In this document: positions 15,860-24,184 of the stretch, piece after piece
How the letters are laid out: the number at the start of each line of letters is the position of its first letter
How positions within the stretch are numbered: position 1 is the first letter of the stretch
NCBI GenBank assembly: GCA_003724185.1
Contig: RHGM01000001.1
Location: 1,572,001 to 1,636,000, forward strand
Direction: 5' to 3'
Length of the DNA stretch: 64,000 bases
Source of the DNA: Porphyrobacter sp. IPPAS B-1204
GTDB taxonomy: Bacteria; Pseudomonadota; Alphaproteobacteria; Sphingomonadales; Sphingomonadaceae
Notes under the pieces: model-generated
Database searches by the model: none
Told to the model about the DNA's origin: nothing
Seen by the model: only the letters and a program-made list of their open reading frames with translations
Position numbers and translations under genes: made by a program

Positions 15860-17359
15860 CTACCTTGCCCCTTCAAGCTTCTTCGCCCGCCGCCGTTCGG
15901 CGCTGGAGCCGAGCCCGATGGCCTCGCGGTATTTGGCGACGGTGCGCCGGGCGAGATCGAAGCCTTCCTTCTGGAGCATTTCGGCGAGCTGCTGATCGGA
16001 CAGGATGTTTTTCGCTGTCTCGGCGTCAATCAGGGCCTTGATCCGCGCCTTGATCGCGGCGCTGGACGCGCCCTCGCCATCGGCTGAGGCGACCCCGCTG
16101 GTGAAGAAGTATTTCAGTTCAAACGTCCCGCGCGCGCAGGCGAGGTATTTGTTGCTGGTCACCCGGCTGACGGTGCTTTCGTGCATTTCGATCTTCTCGG
16201 CGACTTCGCGCAAGGTCAGCGGGCGCAATTCGGCCACCCCGCGGCGGAAGAAGCCATCCTGCTGGCGCACGATTTCGGCGGCGGTTTTCAGGATCGTCTT
16301 TTGCCGCTGGTCCAATGCGCGAATCAGCCAGTGCGCATCGGCCAGCTTCTCCTTCAGCCAGCCCTGCGATTCGCGGCTGGTCGCCCCGGCGTTCAGTTCC
16401 ACGAAATAGCCGCGGTTGACGATCAGCTTGGGCAGGGTGTCCTCGTTCAGGGCAATGTCCCACCCGCCCGCCGCGTTGGCGGTGATGATGATGTCGGGCA
16501 CCACGGTGCTGCTGTCGGACGGCGCAAAGGCGAGGCCGGGGCGCGGGTTGTAGCTGCGCAGTTCGCGCAGCATGTCGGCGAAATCCTCGTCATCCACCCG
16601 GCACAGGCGCTTCAAGCGTTCCACTTCGCCGCGTGCGACCAGATCGAGGTTGCTGATAAGCGCAGCCATGCAGGGATCATAACGATCCGCCTCGCGCGCC
16701 TGGATGGCGATGCATTCGGCCAGATTGCGCGCCCCCACGCCCGAAGGATCGAGCGATTGCACCAGCGCCAGCCCAGCCTCGGCCTCGAACAGTTCGACGC
16801 CCAGATCCTCGGCCACCTCGTCAATCGGTGTCGTCAGATAGCCCGCATCGTCCAGCATCCCGATGATGTGGCGGGCGATGAACCCGGTGCGCGGGTCATT
16901 GGTGAGCGCACCGATCTGCCCTTCGAGGTGTTCGGCCAGCGTGACCTCGGCGGCGCGCAGCTGCTCCCAATCGGGCGCTTCGTCGAACTCGCCCCCGCCC
17001 GCACCTGCCGCCGCGCCCCATTCGGCATCGCGCATCGAAGGCGCCGCGCCGTCGCCGGTGTCCCAGTCACGATCCACCGACGCAAGATCGAGCGGCGCGT
17101 CACCCTCCCCGCCCCCTGCCAGCATCAGCTGGTCAGCCGGCGCGTCCTCGCCCGGCGGGGCGGCGATTTCGACCCGCTCCGGCTCGCCAACATCGGCCGG
17201 TCCGCCGGTGTCGAGCAGCGGATTGGCTTCCAGCGCCTCGGCAATGAAGGTCTCGATTTCAAGGTTGGAGGCCGCCAGCAGCTTGATCGCCTGCTGCAAT
17301 TGCGGCGTCATCACCAGCGATTGCGTCTGCCGGATATCGAGGCGGGGGCCTAATGCCAT
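15860..17359 (-). CDS. rpoN: RNA polymerase sigma-54 factor
   Basis: 499 residues. Region I (about 1-50, Gln/Leu-rich: LVMTPQLQQAIKLLAASNLEIE) contacts activators. The acidic region II follows, then the core-binding domain, a helix-turn-helix (LREVAEKIEMHESTVSRV) and the C-terminal RpoN box ARRTVAKYRE at about 470-479, which reads the -24 promoter element. It needs AAA+ activators, none of which are encoded in this window. It lies downstream of lptB in the same direction, the usual order in proteobacteria, but a palindromic element separates them, so it may have its own promoter. Confidence 0.97.
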   Translation of the reverse strand: MALGPRLDIRQTQSLVMTPQLQQAIKLLAASNLEIETFIAEALEANPLLDTGGPADVGEPERVEIAAPPGEDAPADQLMLAGGGEGDAPLDLASVDRDWDTGDGAAPSMRDAEWGAAAGAGGGEFDEAPDWEQLRAAEVTLAEHLEGQIGALTNDPRTGFIARHIIGMLDDAGYLTTPIDEVAEDLGVELFEAEAGLALVQSLDPSGVGARNLAECIAIQAREADRYDPCMAALISNLDLVARGEVERLKRLCRVDDEDFADMLRELRSYNPRPGLAFAPSDSSTVVPDIIITANAAGGWDIALNEDTLPKLIVNRGYFVELNAGATSRESQGWLKEKLADAHWLIRALDQRQKTILKTAAEIVRQQDGFFRRGVAELRPLTLREVAEKIEMHESTVSRVTSNKYLACARGTFELKYFFTSGVASADGEGASSAAIKARIKALIDAETAKNILSDQQLAEMLQKEGFDLARRTVAKYREAIGLGSSAERRRAKKLEGAR

Positions 17360-17373
17360 GCCTGTCAGCCCTA

Positions 17374-17639
17374 GAACCTATCCTGAGGGGGTGGAGGCGT
17401 TGTCATCGCGTCAGGAAACCCGCTGGACAGGAGCAGCGTGCAGCAGGGGCTGGTTGCCCCTGCAAAAGCTGCGACGAAGCCAGCGGGTTTCCTGACACGA
17501 CCCCGAAGGTGCGGGCCGCTTTTGGCCCGGCGCGGCGTCGCTCGTCGGTCACTATGCGTTAGCATGGCTCCCTCCTCGCTTCTTGCGCTGGGCCAAAATC
17601 GGCTCCGTGCCAATGCCTCCACCCCCTCAGGATAGGTTC
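17374..17639. repeat. 266-bp nested inverted-repeat element between lptB and rpoN
   Basis: The ends are a perfect 25-bp inverted repeat (17374-17398 with 17615-17639). Inside lies a second perfect 17-bp pair (17410-17426 with 17480-17496), and inside that an 8-bp stem GCAGGGGC/GCCCCTGC with loop TGGTT. A further small stem CGGGCC/GGCCCG lies in the right half. The right terminus overlaps the lptB stop codon. Only small, unsupported frames are present, so no transposase is encoded. The shape is that of a non-autonomous (MITE-like) insertion. I see no clear target duplication. Confidence 0.8.
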
Positions 17640-18417
17640 ACAGCGTGAAGCTCTCGCCAAGATAGAGCCGCCGCACGTTCTCGTCGGCGACCAGTTCCTG
17701 CGGGCTGCCGGCGAACAGCACCTGCCCGCCATAGATGATGCAGGCGCGGTCCACGATGTCGAGTGTTTCGCGCACGTTGTGATCGGTGATCAGCACCCCG
17801 ATGCCGCGCTGCTTCAGGTCTTTCACCAGATCGCGGATATCGCTGATCGACAGTGGGTCGATCCCCGCAAACGGCTCGTCCAGCAGCATGATCGAAGGCT
17901 TGGCCGCCAGCGCGCGGGCGATTTCGCAGCGCCGCCGCTCCCCGCCCGACAGCGCCATCGCCGGGCTTTCGCGCAGGCGGGTGAGGCCGAATTCATCAAG
18001 CAGGCGTTCCAGTTCGCTGGCGCGGGTGGCCTTATCAGGCTCCACCAGTTCCAGCACGCAGGCGATGTTCTGTTCCACGGTCATGCCGCGAAAGATGCTG
18101 GTTTCCTGCGGCAGATAGCCCAGCCCCAGCACCGCGCGGCGATACATCGGCAGCTTGGTCACATCTTCGCCGTCCATCAGGATGCGGCCCGAATCCGGCT
18201 TCACCAGACCCATGATCGAATAGAAGCAGGTGGTCTTGCCCGCGCCGTTGGGGCCAAGCAGGCCAAACACCTCGCCCTTGGCCACGGTGAAGGAAATATC
18301 GGTCAGCACCGCCCGCTTGTCATAGCTTTTGGCGATCGAGATCACCTCCAGCCCGCTGCCTGTCGGCTGGATCGGGGCGGCATCACCGGGCGGGCCTGAA
18401 AGCGTGGTCGTGCTCAT
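17638..18417 (-). CDS. lptB: LPS export ABC transporter ATPase LptB
   Basis: 259 residues, typical. LptB powers LptFG-driven transport of lipopolysaccharide from the inner membrane to the Lpt bridge. Walker A is GPNGAGKT at 55-62, with a Q-loop region YLPQETSIF, signature LSGGERRRCEIARAL, Walker B IMLLDEPFAGIDP and switch His in LITDHNV. The first 20 residues are an extra Pro/Gly-rich tail. No lptA/lptC lies upstream in the window: the next gene to the right is divergent. The stop codon lies within the end of the adjacent inverted-repeat element. Confidence 0.95.
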   Translation of the reverse strand: MSTTTLSGPPGDAAPIQPTGSGLEVISIAKSYDKRAVLTDISFTVAKGEVFGLLGPNGAGKTTCFYSIMGLVKPDSGRILMDGEDVTKLPMYRRAVLGLGYLPQETSIFRGMTVEQNIACVLELVEPDKATRASELERLLDEFGLTRLRESPAMALSGGERRRCEIARALAAKPSIMLLDEPFAGIDPLSISDIRDLVKDLKQRGIGVLITDHNVRETLDIVDRACIIYGGQVLFAGSPQELVADENVRRLYLGESFTL

Positions 18418-18469
18418 GTGCCTGCAGGCTTTAGCAGGCTTCCGGCAGCAGAAAAGGGGCGCGCAGCGT

Positions 18470-18486
18470 TTGGCAGGATTTTTGCT
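18470..18486 (+). promoter_or_regulatory. Candidate sigma-54 (-24/-12) promoter
   Basis: TTGGCAGGATTTTTGCT has the GG and GC dinucleotides exactly 12 bases apart and fits TTGGCACG-N4-TTGCW except at two positions. It points toward the small membrane protein gene that starts about 185 bases downstream. It is a single motif match, so chance is possible. Confidence 0.3.
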
Positions 18487-18669
18487 TAGCCGTGTCGCAA
18501 CCGGCGCAGCGCTGCCCGCCTTCCGGCAAAGGCCCCGCGTTTAGAGCAGCTTGGCAAGCGTCCCGTGCGCCAGACGCAACAAAATGGCGGATTTCCGCGC
18601 CTTCTTGCAAGCTTGGGGAAGCTTTGCGATAGTGCGTGACACACACAAGACCGTTGGGGAGCGGCGCAT

Positions 18670-19047
18670 ATGGTGAATTCAAACGCAAACAAGAAGGGGC
18701 ACGCCTTGCCCGCGGTCCGGGTCCGCGACTGGCGCAAGGCGATGAGCGACCATGTCGCCTATGGCCTGCTGGTCTACACCGGCTTGCAGATTTTCGTGAC
18801 GGTGAAGGCGCTGGCCGAAGGGTCATCGACCTTGCTGCCCTATCTGGCGCTGATCGTGCTGGTGGCCGGGATCATCCCGGTGTGCCGCTGGTTCGAAAAA
18901 CGCTGGGCCGGCCTCAGCGATGCCGATGCCGTCGACCCGGCCTTCGCCTCCGCCTTCAAGCGCGATGCGATGACGCTGTGGGCGCTGGCCATCGGGCTGC
19001 CGTTCGGCCTGACGCTGATGTTCAAGGCGGTGTTGAGCGTGTTCTGA
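18670..19047 (+). CDS. Hypothetical three-helix membrane protein
   Basis: 125 residues, ATG preceded by GGGGAG at good distance. After a basic, hydrophilic N-terminus there are three hydrophobic segments, at about 29-48, 56-72 (LLPYLALIVLVAGIIPV) and 100-123. A charged loop with FEKRWAGLSDADA lies between the second and third. No known domain; the pattern looks like an integral inner-membrane protein of the sphingomonad lineage. A GC hairpin follows the stop. Confidence 0.7.
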   Translation: MVNSNANKKGHALPAVRVRDWRKAMSDHVAYGLLVYTGLQIFVTVKALAEGSSTLLPYLALIVLVAGIIPVCRWFEKRWAGLSDADAVDPAFASAFKRDAMTLWALAIGLPFGLTLMFKAVLSVF

Positions 19048-19051
19048 TTTG

Positions 19052-19073
19052 CGCGCCCGCATCCACGGGCGCG
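19052..19073 (+). terminator. GC-rich hairpin after the small membrane protein gene
   Basis: CGCGCCCG and CGGGCGCG form a perfect 8-bp stem around loop CATCCA, five bases after the stop codon. No T-run follows. Confidence 0.5.
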
Positions 19074-19114
19074 TCCTCGGCGAGCTTCAGTCCCTACGGG
19101 CCTGATCGCCTGCG

Positions 19115-19135
19115 GGCGGCCGGTCGGCCTTGCGG
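19115..19135. repeat. Dispersed 21-bp repeat, copy 2 (inverted)
   Basis: Exact reverse complement of the 21-base string at 14364-14384. It sits just downstream of the preceding hairpin, between the convergent membrane protein and ppa genes. Confidence 0.5.
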
Positions 19136-19185
19136 TTGCTGCGCAACCGAAATCAGCGCCTACCTGACCGCCCGTTGGTTTTGTC

Positions 19186-19719
19186 TTACTTCCCCGCGCC
19201 GTAGCGCTCGATGGCTTCGATGGTGATCTGGCGCGCTTCGGCAGCGTTGCCCCACTTACCCACCCGCACCCACTTTTCGGCTTCCAGATCCTTGTAGTGG
19301 GTGAAGAAGTGCTCGATCTGCTGGAAGATGATGCTGGGCAGATCGCTCGTTTCGATCACGTCGGCATAGTACGGGAACGTCTCGTTCACCGGCACGCAGA
19401 TCAGCTTTTCATCGCCGCCCTGCTCGTCCTCAAGGTTCAGCACGCCGATCGGGCGAGCGCGCACCACGCAGCCGGGGATGAAGGGCGAACGCGAAATCAC
19501 CAGCGCATCCAGCGGGTCGCCATCGGGTGACAGGGTGTGCGGCACGAAGCCGTAATTGGCCGGATAGCGCATCGGCGTGTGAAGGATGCGGTCAACGAAC
19601 AGCGCGCCGCTTTCCTTGTCGAATTCATATTTCACCGGCTCGCCGCCGGTCGGCACTTCGATGATGACGTTGAGATCGTCGGGCGGATTGACGCCGGTGG
19701 GGATCTTGTCGATGCGCAT
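19186..19719 (-). CDS. ppa: Inorganic pyrophosphatase (family I)
   Basis: 177 residues, full length. It hydrolyses pyrophosphate to two phosphates with Mg2+ and drives biosynthetic reactions. Active-site features visible are the substrate Lys in VKYEFDK, the YPANYGFVP signature, the family motif DGDPLDALV with its three aspartates, and NEDEQGGDEK/FFTHYKDLE in the C-terminal half. The frame is open upstream, but the family begins at this MRIDKI. It is divergent from hisS by 128 bases. Confidence 0.96.
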   Translation of the reverse strand: MRIDKIPTGVNPPDDLNVIIEVPTGGEPVKYEFDKESGALFVDRILHTPMRYPANYGFVPHTLSPDGDPLDALVISRSPFIPGCVVRARPIGVLNLEDEQGGDEKLICVPVNETFPYYADVIETSDLPSIIFQQIEHFFTHYKDLEAEKWVRVGKWGNAAEARQITIEAIERYGAGK

Positions 19720-19847
19720 TGTGGTTCCCGTGATGCTGGCCGTGCGTGTTCGCGTGCGGCGTGAGAGGCAGGAGAGCGACTTGCGCGTGCCCTTAATGCG
19801 TGTCGCAGGATTGCGAAAGACCCTGTGTGAGCCTAATCGCGGCCTCC

Positions 19848-21107
19848 ATGAGCACAAAAACCCCGCAAGCGATCAGAGGCACCCAGGACATTTTCGGCAA
19901 GGATGCCGAGGCTTTCGCCTTCGTGGTCGAAACCTTCGAGCGTGTGCGCCGGTTGTACCGGTTCCGCCGGGTGGAAATGCCGGTGTTCGAGAAGACCGAG
20001 GTGTTTGCGCGGTCCTTGGGCGAGACCACCGATGTCGTGTCGAAGGAGATGTATTCCTTCGACGACCGCGGCGGGGAGAGCCTGACCCTGCGCCCCGAAT
20101 TCACCGCCGGGATCGCCCGCGCCTTCCTCACCAATGGCTGGCAGCAATATGCGCCGCTGAAGGTCGCCACCCACGGCCCGCTGTTCCGCTACGAGCGCCC
20201 GCAGAAGGGCCGCTACCGCCAGTTCCACCAGATCGACGCCGAAGTGATTGGCGCGGGCGAGCCGCAGGCGGATGTCGAGCTGCTGGCGATGGCGGATCAG
20301 CTCTTGAAGGAGCTGGGCATCCATGATGTGACGTTGCACCTCAACACTTTGGGCGATGCTGAGAGCCGTGAGGCGTGGCGGGCGGCCTTGATCGACTACT
20401 TCCGGGCGGTGAAGGATCAGCTTTCGGAGGAATCGCAAGAGCGGCTGGAGAAGAACCCGCTGCGGATTCTGGATTCCAAAGATGCGCGGGACAAGCCGTT
20501 TCTGGCCGATGCGCCGAAGATTGATGCGTTCCTGTCGGAGGAGGCGAGCGCCTTCTTCGCCGCCGTCACCAGCGGGTTGGATGCGGCGGGCGTGAAGTGG
20601 GTGCGGGCGGAGAGCCTCGTGCGCGGCCTCGACTATTATCGACACACGGCGTTCGAATTCATCCCCGATGAGGGCAGCGCCTCGGCTGCGGCTTTGGGGA
20701 GCCAGAGCACGGTGCTCGGCGGCGGGCGTTATGACGGGCTGATGGAGTCGCTCGGCGGCGCGCCGACGCCTGCGGTGGGCTGGGCTGCGGGGATCGAGCG
20801 GCTGGCGATGCTGGTGGGGGCGCGGGAGGAAGCCAAGGCTGACGTTATCATCGTCGTCGAGGATGATCGCCAACTTTCTTATGCCATCGGATTGATCGGT
20901 ATGGTCCGCAATTCTGGGTACACAGCTGATCTCGCCGCAACTGGCTCGCCCAGAAAGCGTTACGACAAGGCTGTGAAAAGCGGTGCTGAGACAATTCTCG
21001 CCTTGGGTTGTGACGATAAAGGCTCGCTAGCTGCCCGCATCCGTGGTTCCGACGAATGGAAACAGCGATTGCACAAGATGATGGATCAATCTGGCGGTCA
21101 TTCCTAG
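19848..21107 (+). CDS. hisS: Histidyl-tRNA synthetase
   Basis: 419 residues, a class IIa synthetase charging tRNA(His). Motif 1 surrounds [13 protein letters not shown], motif 2 is in [21 protein letters not shown], and the HisA signature appears as [15 protein letters not shown] and motif 3 as [10 protein letters not shown]. The last 85-90 residues (from about 20,845) form the anticodon-binding domain. They are encoded in DNA with visibly lower G+C and many A/T-ending codons compared with the rest of the gene, and the domain is short. The start is supported by homology. A palindromic repeat follows eight bases after the stop. Confidence 0.95.
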   Translation: MSTKTPQAIRGTQDIFGKDAEAFAFVVETFERVRRLYRFRRVEMPVFEKTEVFARSLGETTDVVSKEMYSFDDRGGESLTLRPEFTAGIARAFLTNGWQQYAPLKVATHGPLFRYERPQKGRYRQFHQIDAEVIGAGEPQADVELLAMADQLLKELGIHDVTLHLNTLGDAESREAWRAALIDYFRAVKDQLSEESQERLEKNPLRILDSKDARDKPFLADAPKIDAFLSEEASAFFAAVTSGLDAAGVKWVRAESLVRGLDYYRHTAFEFIPDEGSASAAALGSQSTVLGGGRYDGLMESLGGAPTPAVGWAAGIERLAMLVGAREEAKADVIIVVEDDRQLSYAIGLIGMVRNSGYTADLAATGSPRKRYDKAVKSGAETILALGCDDKGSLAARIRGSDEWKQRLHKMMDQSGGHS

Positions 21108-21114
21108 CCACTCT

Positions 21115-21205
21115 CGTCACTCTGAACTTGTTTCAGGGTCCATCGCGCCGCACAAGCCGCGGCCTGCAACGGCAAAATGGATGCTGAAACAAGTTCAGCA
21201 TGACG
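21115..21205. repeat. Extragenic palindromic repeat between hisS and prfA
   Basis: TGAACTTGTTTCAG (21123-21136) and CTGAAACAAGTTCA (21184-21197) form a perfect 14-bp inverted repeat. The outer arms CGTCA...TGACG extend the pairing imperfectly. The arm sequence (TGCTGAACTTGTTTCAG type) is a familiar extragenic palindrome in sphingomonads. It can act as the hisS terminator. The only in-frame upstream ATG of the prfA frame lies inside its right arm. Confidence 0.75.
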
Positions 21206-22291
21206 TGTAAGAGTAAAATCCCATGCAAATCCCCCCCCGAACGCCTTGACCAGATCGCGCACCGCTTTGCGGAGCTGGAAGCGCGCATGGCGTCGGGCAC
21301 GCTGGAAGGCGAGGCTTTCGTGCGCGCCTCCCGCGACTATGCCGAACTCGAACCCGTCGCCAAGATCGCCGCCGAGGTGAAATCGGCGCGGGAGGAAATG
21401 GCGGGGCTCTCAGACATGCTCGCTGACCCCGAAATGAAGGCGATGGCGGAGGAGGAACTCGCCCAGATCAAGGCGACCCTTCCCGATCTCGAACGCCGGC
21501 TCGCCATTGCGCTGCTGCCGCGCGATTCGGCCGATGCCAAGCCCGCGATGCTCGAAATCCGCGCCGGCACCGGGGGCGATGAGGCCGCGCTGTTCGCCGC
21601 TGACCTCTACCGCATGTACGAACGCTACGCCGCCGAGCAGGGGTGGAAGGTCGAAGCGGTCAGTATCGCCGCCAGCGACATCGGCGGGTTCAAGGAAGTG
21701 ATCGCCAACGTCACCGGCACCGGGGTGTTCGCCAAGCTGAAGTTCGAAAGCGGCGTCCACCGCGTGCAGCGCGTCCCCGTGACCGAAAGCGGGGGGCGCA
21801 TCCATACCTCGGCGGCGACGGTCGCGGTGCTGCCCGAACCCGATGAGGTGGATGTCAGCGTCGAGGAAAAAGACCTTAAGATCGACGTCTACCGCGCCTC
21901 AGGCGCAGGCGGGCAGCACGTCAACACCACCGATTCGGCGGTGCGCATCACCCACCTGCCGACCGGCACCGTGGTGACCTGTCAGGACGGACGCAGCCAG
22001 CACAAGAACAAGGAAAAGGCGATGCAGGTGCTGCGCACGCGCCTGTATGACGCCCAGCGCGAGGCAACCCAGGGCGCCGAGGCCGAAGCGCGCAAGGCGA
22101 TGGTCGGCAGCGGGGACCGTTCCGAACGCATCCGCACCTACAATTTCCCGCAAGGCCGCGTGACCGATCACCGCATCGGGCTGACCCTGCACAAGCTTGA
22201 GGAAGTGCTCGCCGGGCCGGGCCTTGGCGAGTTGGTCGACGCCCTGATTGCTGAGGACGAGGGCAAGCGGCTGGCGGCGCTCGCGGAGTGA
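21200..22291 (+). CDS. prfA: Peptide chain release factor 1 (start affected by a C8 tract)
   Basis: RF1 reads UAA/UAG in the ribosomal A site and triggers peptide release. The GGQ motif is intact (SGAGGQHVN, near residue 237) and the rest of the family sequence continues to a normal end. The beginning is odd: the expected PrfA start (MQIPPERLDQ) lies at an ATG at 21223, but eight Cs at 21231-21238 put it one base out of frame; seven Cs would restore it. In the frame as given, translation would have to begin at the ATG at 21200, inside the palindromic repeat and without a ribosome site. The stop overlaps the GTG of prmC. Confidence 0.9.
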   Translation: MTCKSKIPCKSPPERLDQIAHRFAELEARMASGTLEGEAFVRASRDYAELEPVAKIAAEVKSAREEMAGLSDMLADPEMKAMAEEELAQIKATLPDLERRLAIALLPRDSADAKPAMLEIRAGTGGDEAALFAADLYRMYERYAAEQGWKVEAVSIAASDIGGFKEVIANVTGTGVFAKLKFESGVHRVQRVPVTESGGRIHTSAATVAVLPEPDEVDVSVEEKDLKIDVYRASGAGGQHVNTTDSAVRITHLPTGTVVTCQDGRSQHKNKEKAMQVLRTRLYDAQREATQGAEAEARKAMVGSGDRSERIRTYNFPQGRVTDHRIGLTLHKLEEVLAGPGLGELVDALIAEDEGKRLAALAE

Positions 22292-23109
22292 CCGTAGGGG
22301 ACACCCTGCGCGCCGCTGCTGAAAGGCTCGCCGCCGTCAGCGATACGGCGCGATTGGATGCCGAAATGCTGATGGCCCACGCGCTGGGCCTCACCCGCTC
22401 GGACATGCTGCTGCGGGCGATGCGCGAGCCTGTGCCCTCTGGGTTTGCCGCGCTGATCGAACGCCGCATGGGCCACGAGCCGGTCGCCTATATCACCGGC
22501 ATGGCCGAGTTCTGGGGCCTGACGCTGGCCGTTACCCCTGCCACGCTGATCCCGCGCGGCGATAGCGAGACGCTGGTCGAGGCCGCGCTGGAGCGGGCCG
22601 GTGCGGCGGGGCGCGCCCTTGACCTTGGCACCGGGACAGGCGCGCTGCTGCTGGCACTGCTGGCGGAGCGGCCGGGCTGGCAAGGCATCGGCATCGATTC
22701 TTCGGCAGGGGCGCTCGCGGTTGCCTCGGGCAATGCCGAAACACTCGGGCTGGCGGCGCGCAGCGCGTGGCACCTGCGCGATTGGCGCACATCGGACTGG
22801 GCTGCCAATCTGGGCACTTTCGATCTGATCCTGTGCAACCCGCCCTATGTCGAGACGGACGCAGTGCTCGACCCTCAGGTGCGCGACCATGAACCCGCCA
22901 CCGCGCTGTTCGCCGGGCCTGAGGGGCTGGACGATTATCGGGTGTTGATCCCGCAGATGCGCGCCCTGATGAACCCGCAAGCCCACGCGATTCTCGAAAT
23001 CGGCGCGAATCAGGCGGGCGCGGTCAGCGCGCTGGCGGCAGCATCGGGCTTTGCTGCCGAACTGCGCCATGATCTGGCCGGCCGCCCCCGCGCACTGATC
23101 CTTGGCTAA
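22288..23109 (+). CDS. prmC: Release factor glutamine methyltransferase
   Basis: 273 residues. PrmC methylates the Gln of the GGQ motif in RF1/RF2 using SAM, matching its position directly after prfA with a GTGA start/stop overlap. An N-terminal helical domain (1-90) is followed by the Rossmann methyltransferase: [14 protein letters not shown], then the catalytic NPPY at 184-187 in ILCNPPYVE. It starts with GTG. This is the classic translationally coupled prfA-prmC pair. Confidence 0.95.
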   Translation: MTVGDTLRAAAERLAAVSDTARLDAEMLMAHALGLTRSDMLLRAMREPVPSGFAALIERRMGHEPVAYITGMAEFWGLTLAVTPATLIPRGDSETLVEAALERAGAAGRALDLGTGTGALLLALLAERPGWQGIGIDSSAGALAVASGNAETLGLAARSAWHLRDWRTSDWAANLGTFDLILCNPPYVETDAVLDPQVRDHEPATALFAGPEGLDDYRVLIPQMRALMNPQAHAILEIGANQAGAVSALAAASGFAAELRHDLAGRPRALILG

Positions 23110-23380
23110 GGAAAAGTTTGGCAGGGCTTGGCAAACCGCTTTGGCATCGCTACGTCAGGGTTAGGCCAGATGACCTGCGAAGGGCGCAAGTCGCTGGGCC
23201 AAGCTCCTAAACTCAGCTGAGACGGCCGTCAGGGCAAGCCCCCGGCTGCGGAAGCGCGGAGCGCGCGGCACGCTTTGGCAAGGCCATCGCCTTGGCCATG
23301 CGTGACGAATGGGCAAGGGGTCTGTTGACCGCGTGTGCAGTGATGATTTCGCGCCAGGTCGCTGATAAGGAACATCTTCC

Positions 23381-24178
23381 TTGAATAATAACAATAACCG
23401 GAACAACCGTCGTCGTGGGCGCGGTAACCGCAATCAGGGCGGCAACGGCGCCCAGCTTAACCGGATCGACAGCCGCGCGCGGGGCAATGCGCCCCAGATG
23501 CTGGACAAGTACAAGAAGCTTGCCCAGGACGCCCACCACAACGGCGACCGGGTGCAGATGGAATATTATCTGCAATTTGCGGACCACTATTTCCGGGTGA
23601 TCGCCGATAACAAGGCGCGGCAGGACGAACAGCGCGGCGGTGCCGGTAACGCCCGCCGCAATGACGAGCGTGAACAGACCGAAGATTACGGCGACGACGA
23701 TATCGACTTCGGCTCGGTCCGTCGCAACGACCAGTCGACCCGCTCGCGCTACGAACAGCAGGACAACGCCCCTCGCGCCGACATGGACGAAGGCGAACAG
23801 GGTCAGGAAGGCGAAAGCTTCCTCGACGATGATCGCGGGTCGGATCGTGGTTCGGATCGCGGTGACGACCAGCCCCGCCAGCAGCAATCCGCCCGTCGCC
23901 AGCAGCGCAAGCCGCGTGACAACGGGCCGCGTGACAATGCTCAGGGCGGCGAACGCGCCGATCGCGGCGAGCGGCCGGAGCGGGCCGAACGCAGCGAAAA
24001 GCGCGCCGAACGCCCCGAACGCAGCAGCGCCGATGCCAAGCCCCCCCGCGCCCGCAAGCCCCGCAAACCGGCGGATGATGGTGAACAGCGTGGCATCGAC
24101 AGCTCGATCCTCCCGCCCTCAATCCGCGGAGATGACACGGGCGGCGAAAGCGGCGGCGCGCTCGAAACGGTTGACTGA
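23381..24178 (+). CDS. DUF4167 domain-containing protein, TTG start
   Basis: 265 residues. The start is TTG with AAGGA nine bases upstream; the family opens with a run of Asn and an Arg/Gly-rich stretch (NNRRRGRGNRNQGG). The conserved DUF4167 domain (about 30-80) contains ARGNAPQMLDKYKKLAQDA and QMEYYLQFADHYFRVIADN. The remaining two thirds is low-complexity, with alternating Arg/Asp/Glu repeats (SDRGSDRGDD, RPERAERSEKRAERPERS) and a Pro/Lys patch. The composition suggests a disordered, nucleic-acid-associated protein. Function is unproven. It is widespread in alphaproteobacteria. The lnt gene starts six bases after its stop. Confidence 0.85.
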   Translation: MNNNNNRNNRRRGRGNRNQGGNGAQLNRIDSRARGNAPQMLDKYKKLAQDAHHNGDRVQMEYYLQFADHYFRVIADNKARQDEQRGGAGNARRNDEREQTEDYGDDDIDFGSVRRNDQSTRSRYEQQDNAPRADMDEGEQGQEGESFLDDDRGSDRGSDRGDDQPRQQQSARRQQRKPRDNGPRDNAQGGERADRGERPERAERSEKRAERPERSSADAKPPRARKPRKPADDGEQRGIDSSILPPSIRGDDTGGESGGALETVD

Positions 24179-24184
24179 TCTGCG

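Noticed and set aside
17371..17635. Short frames on both strands inside the lptB-rpoN inverted-repeat element
   Set aside because: They are by-products of the palindrome and G+C content, with no ribosome site and no transposase motif.
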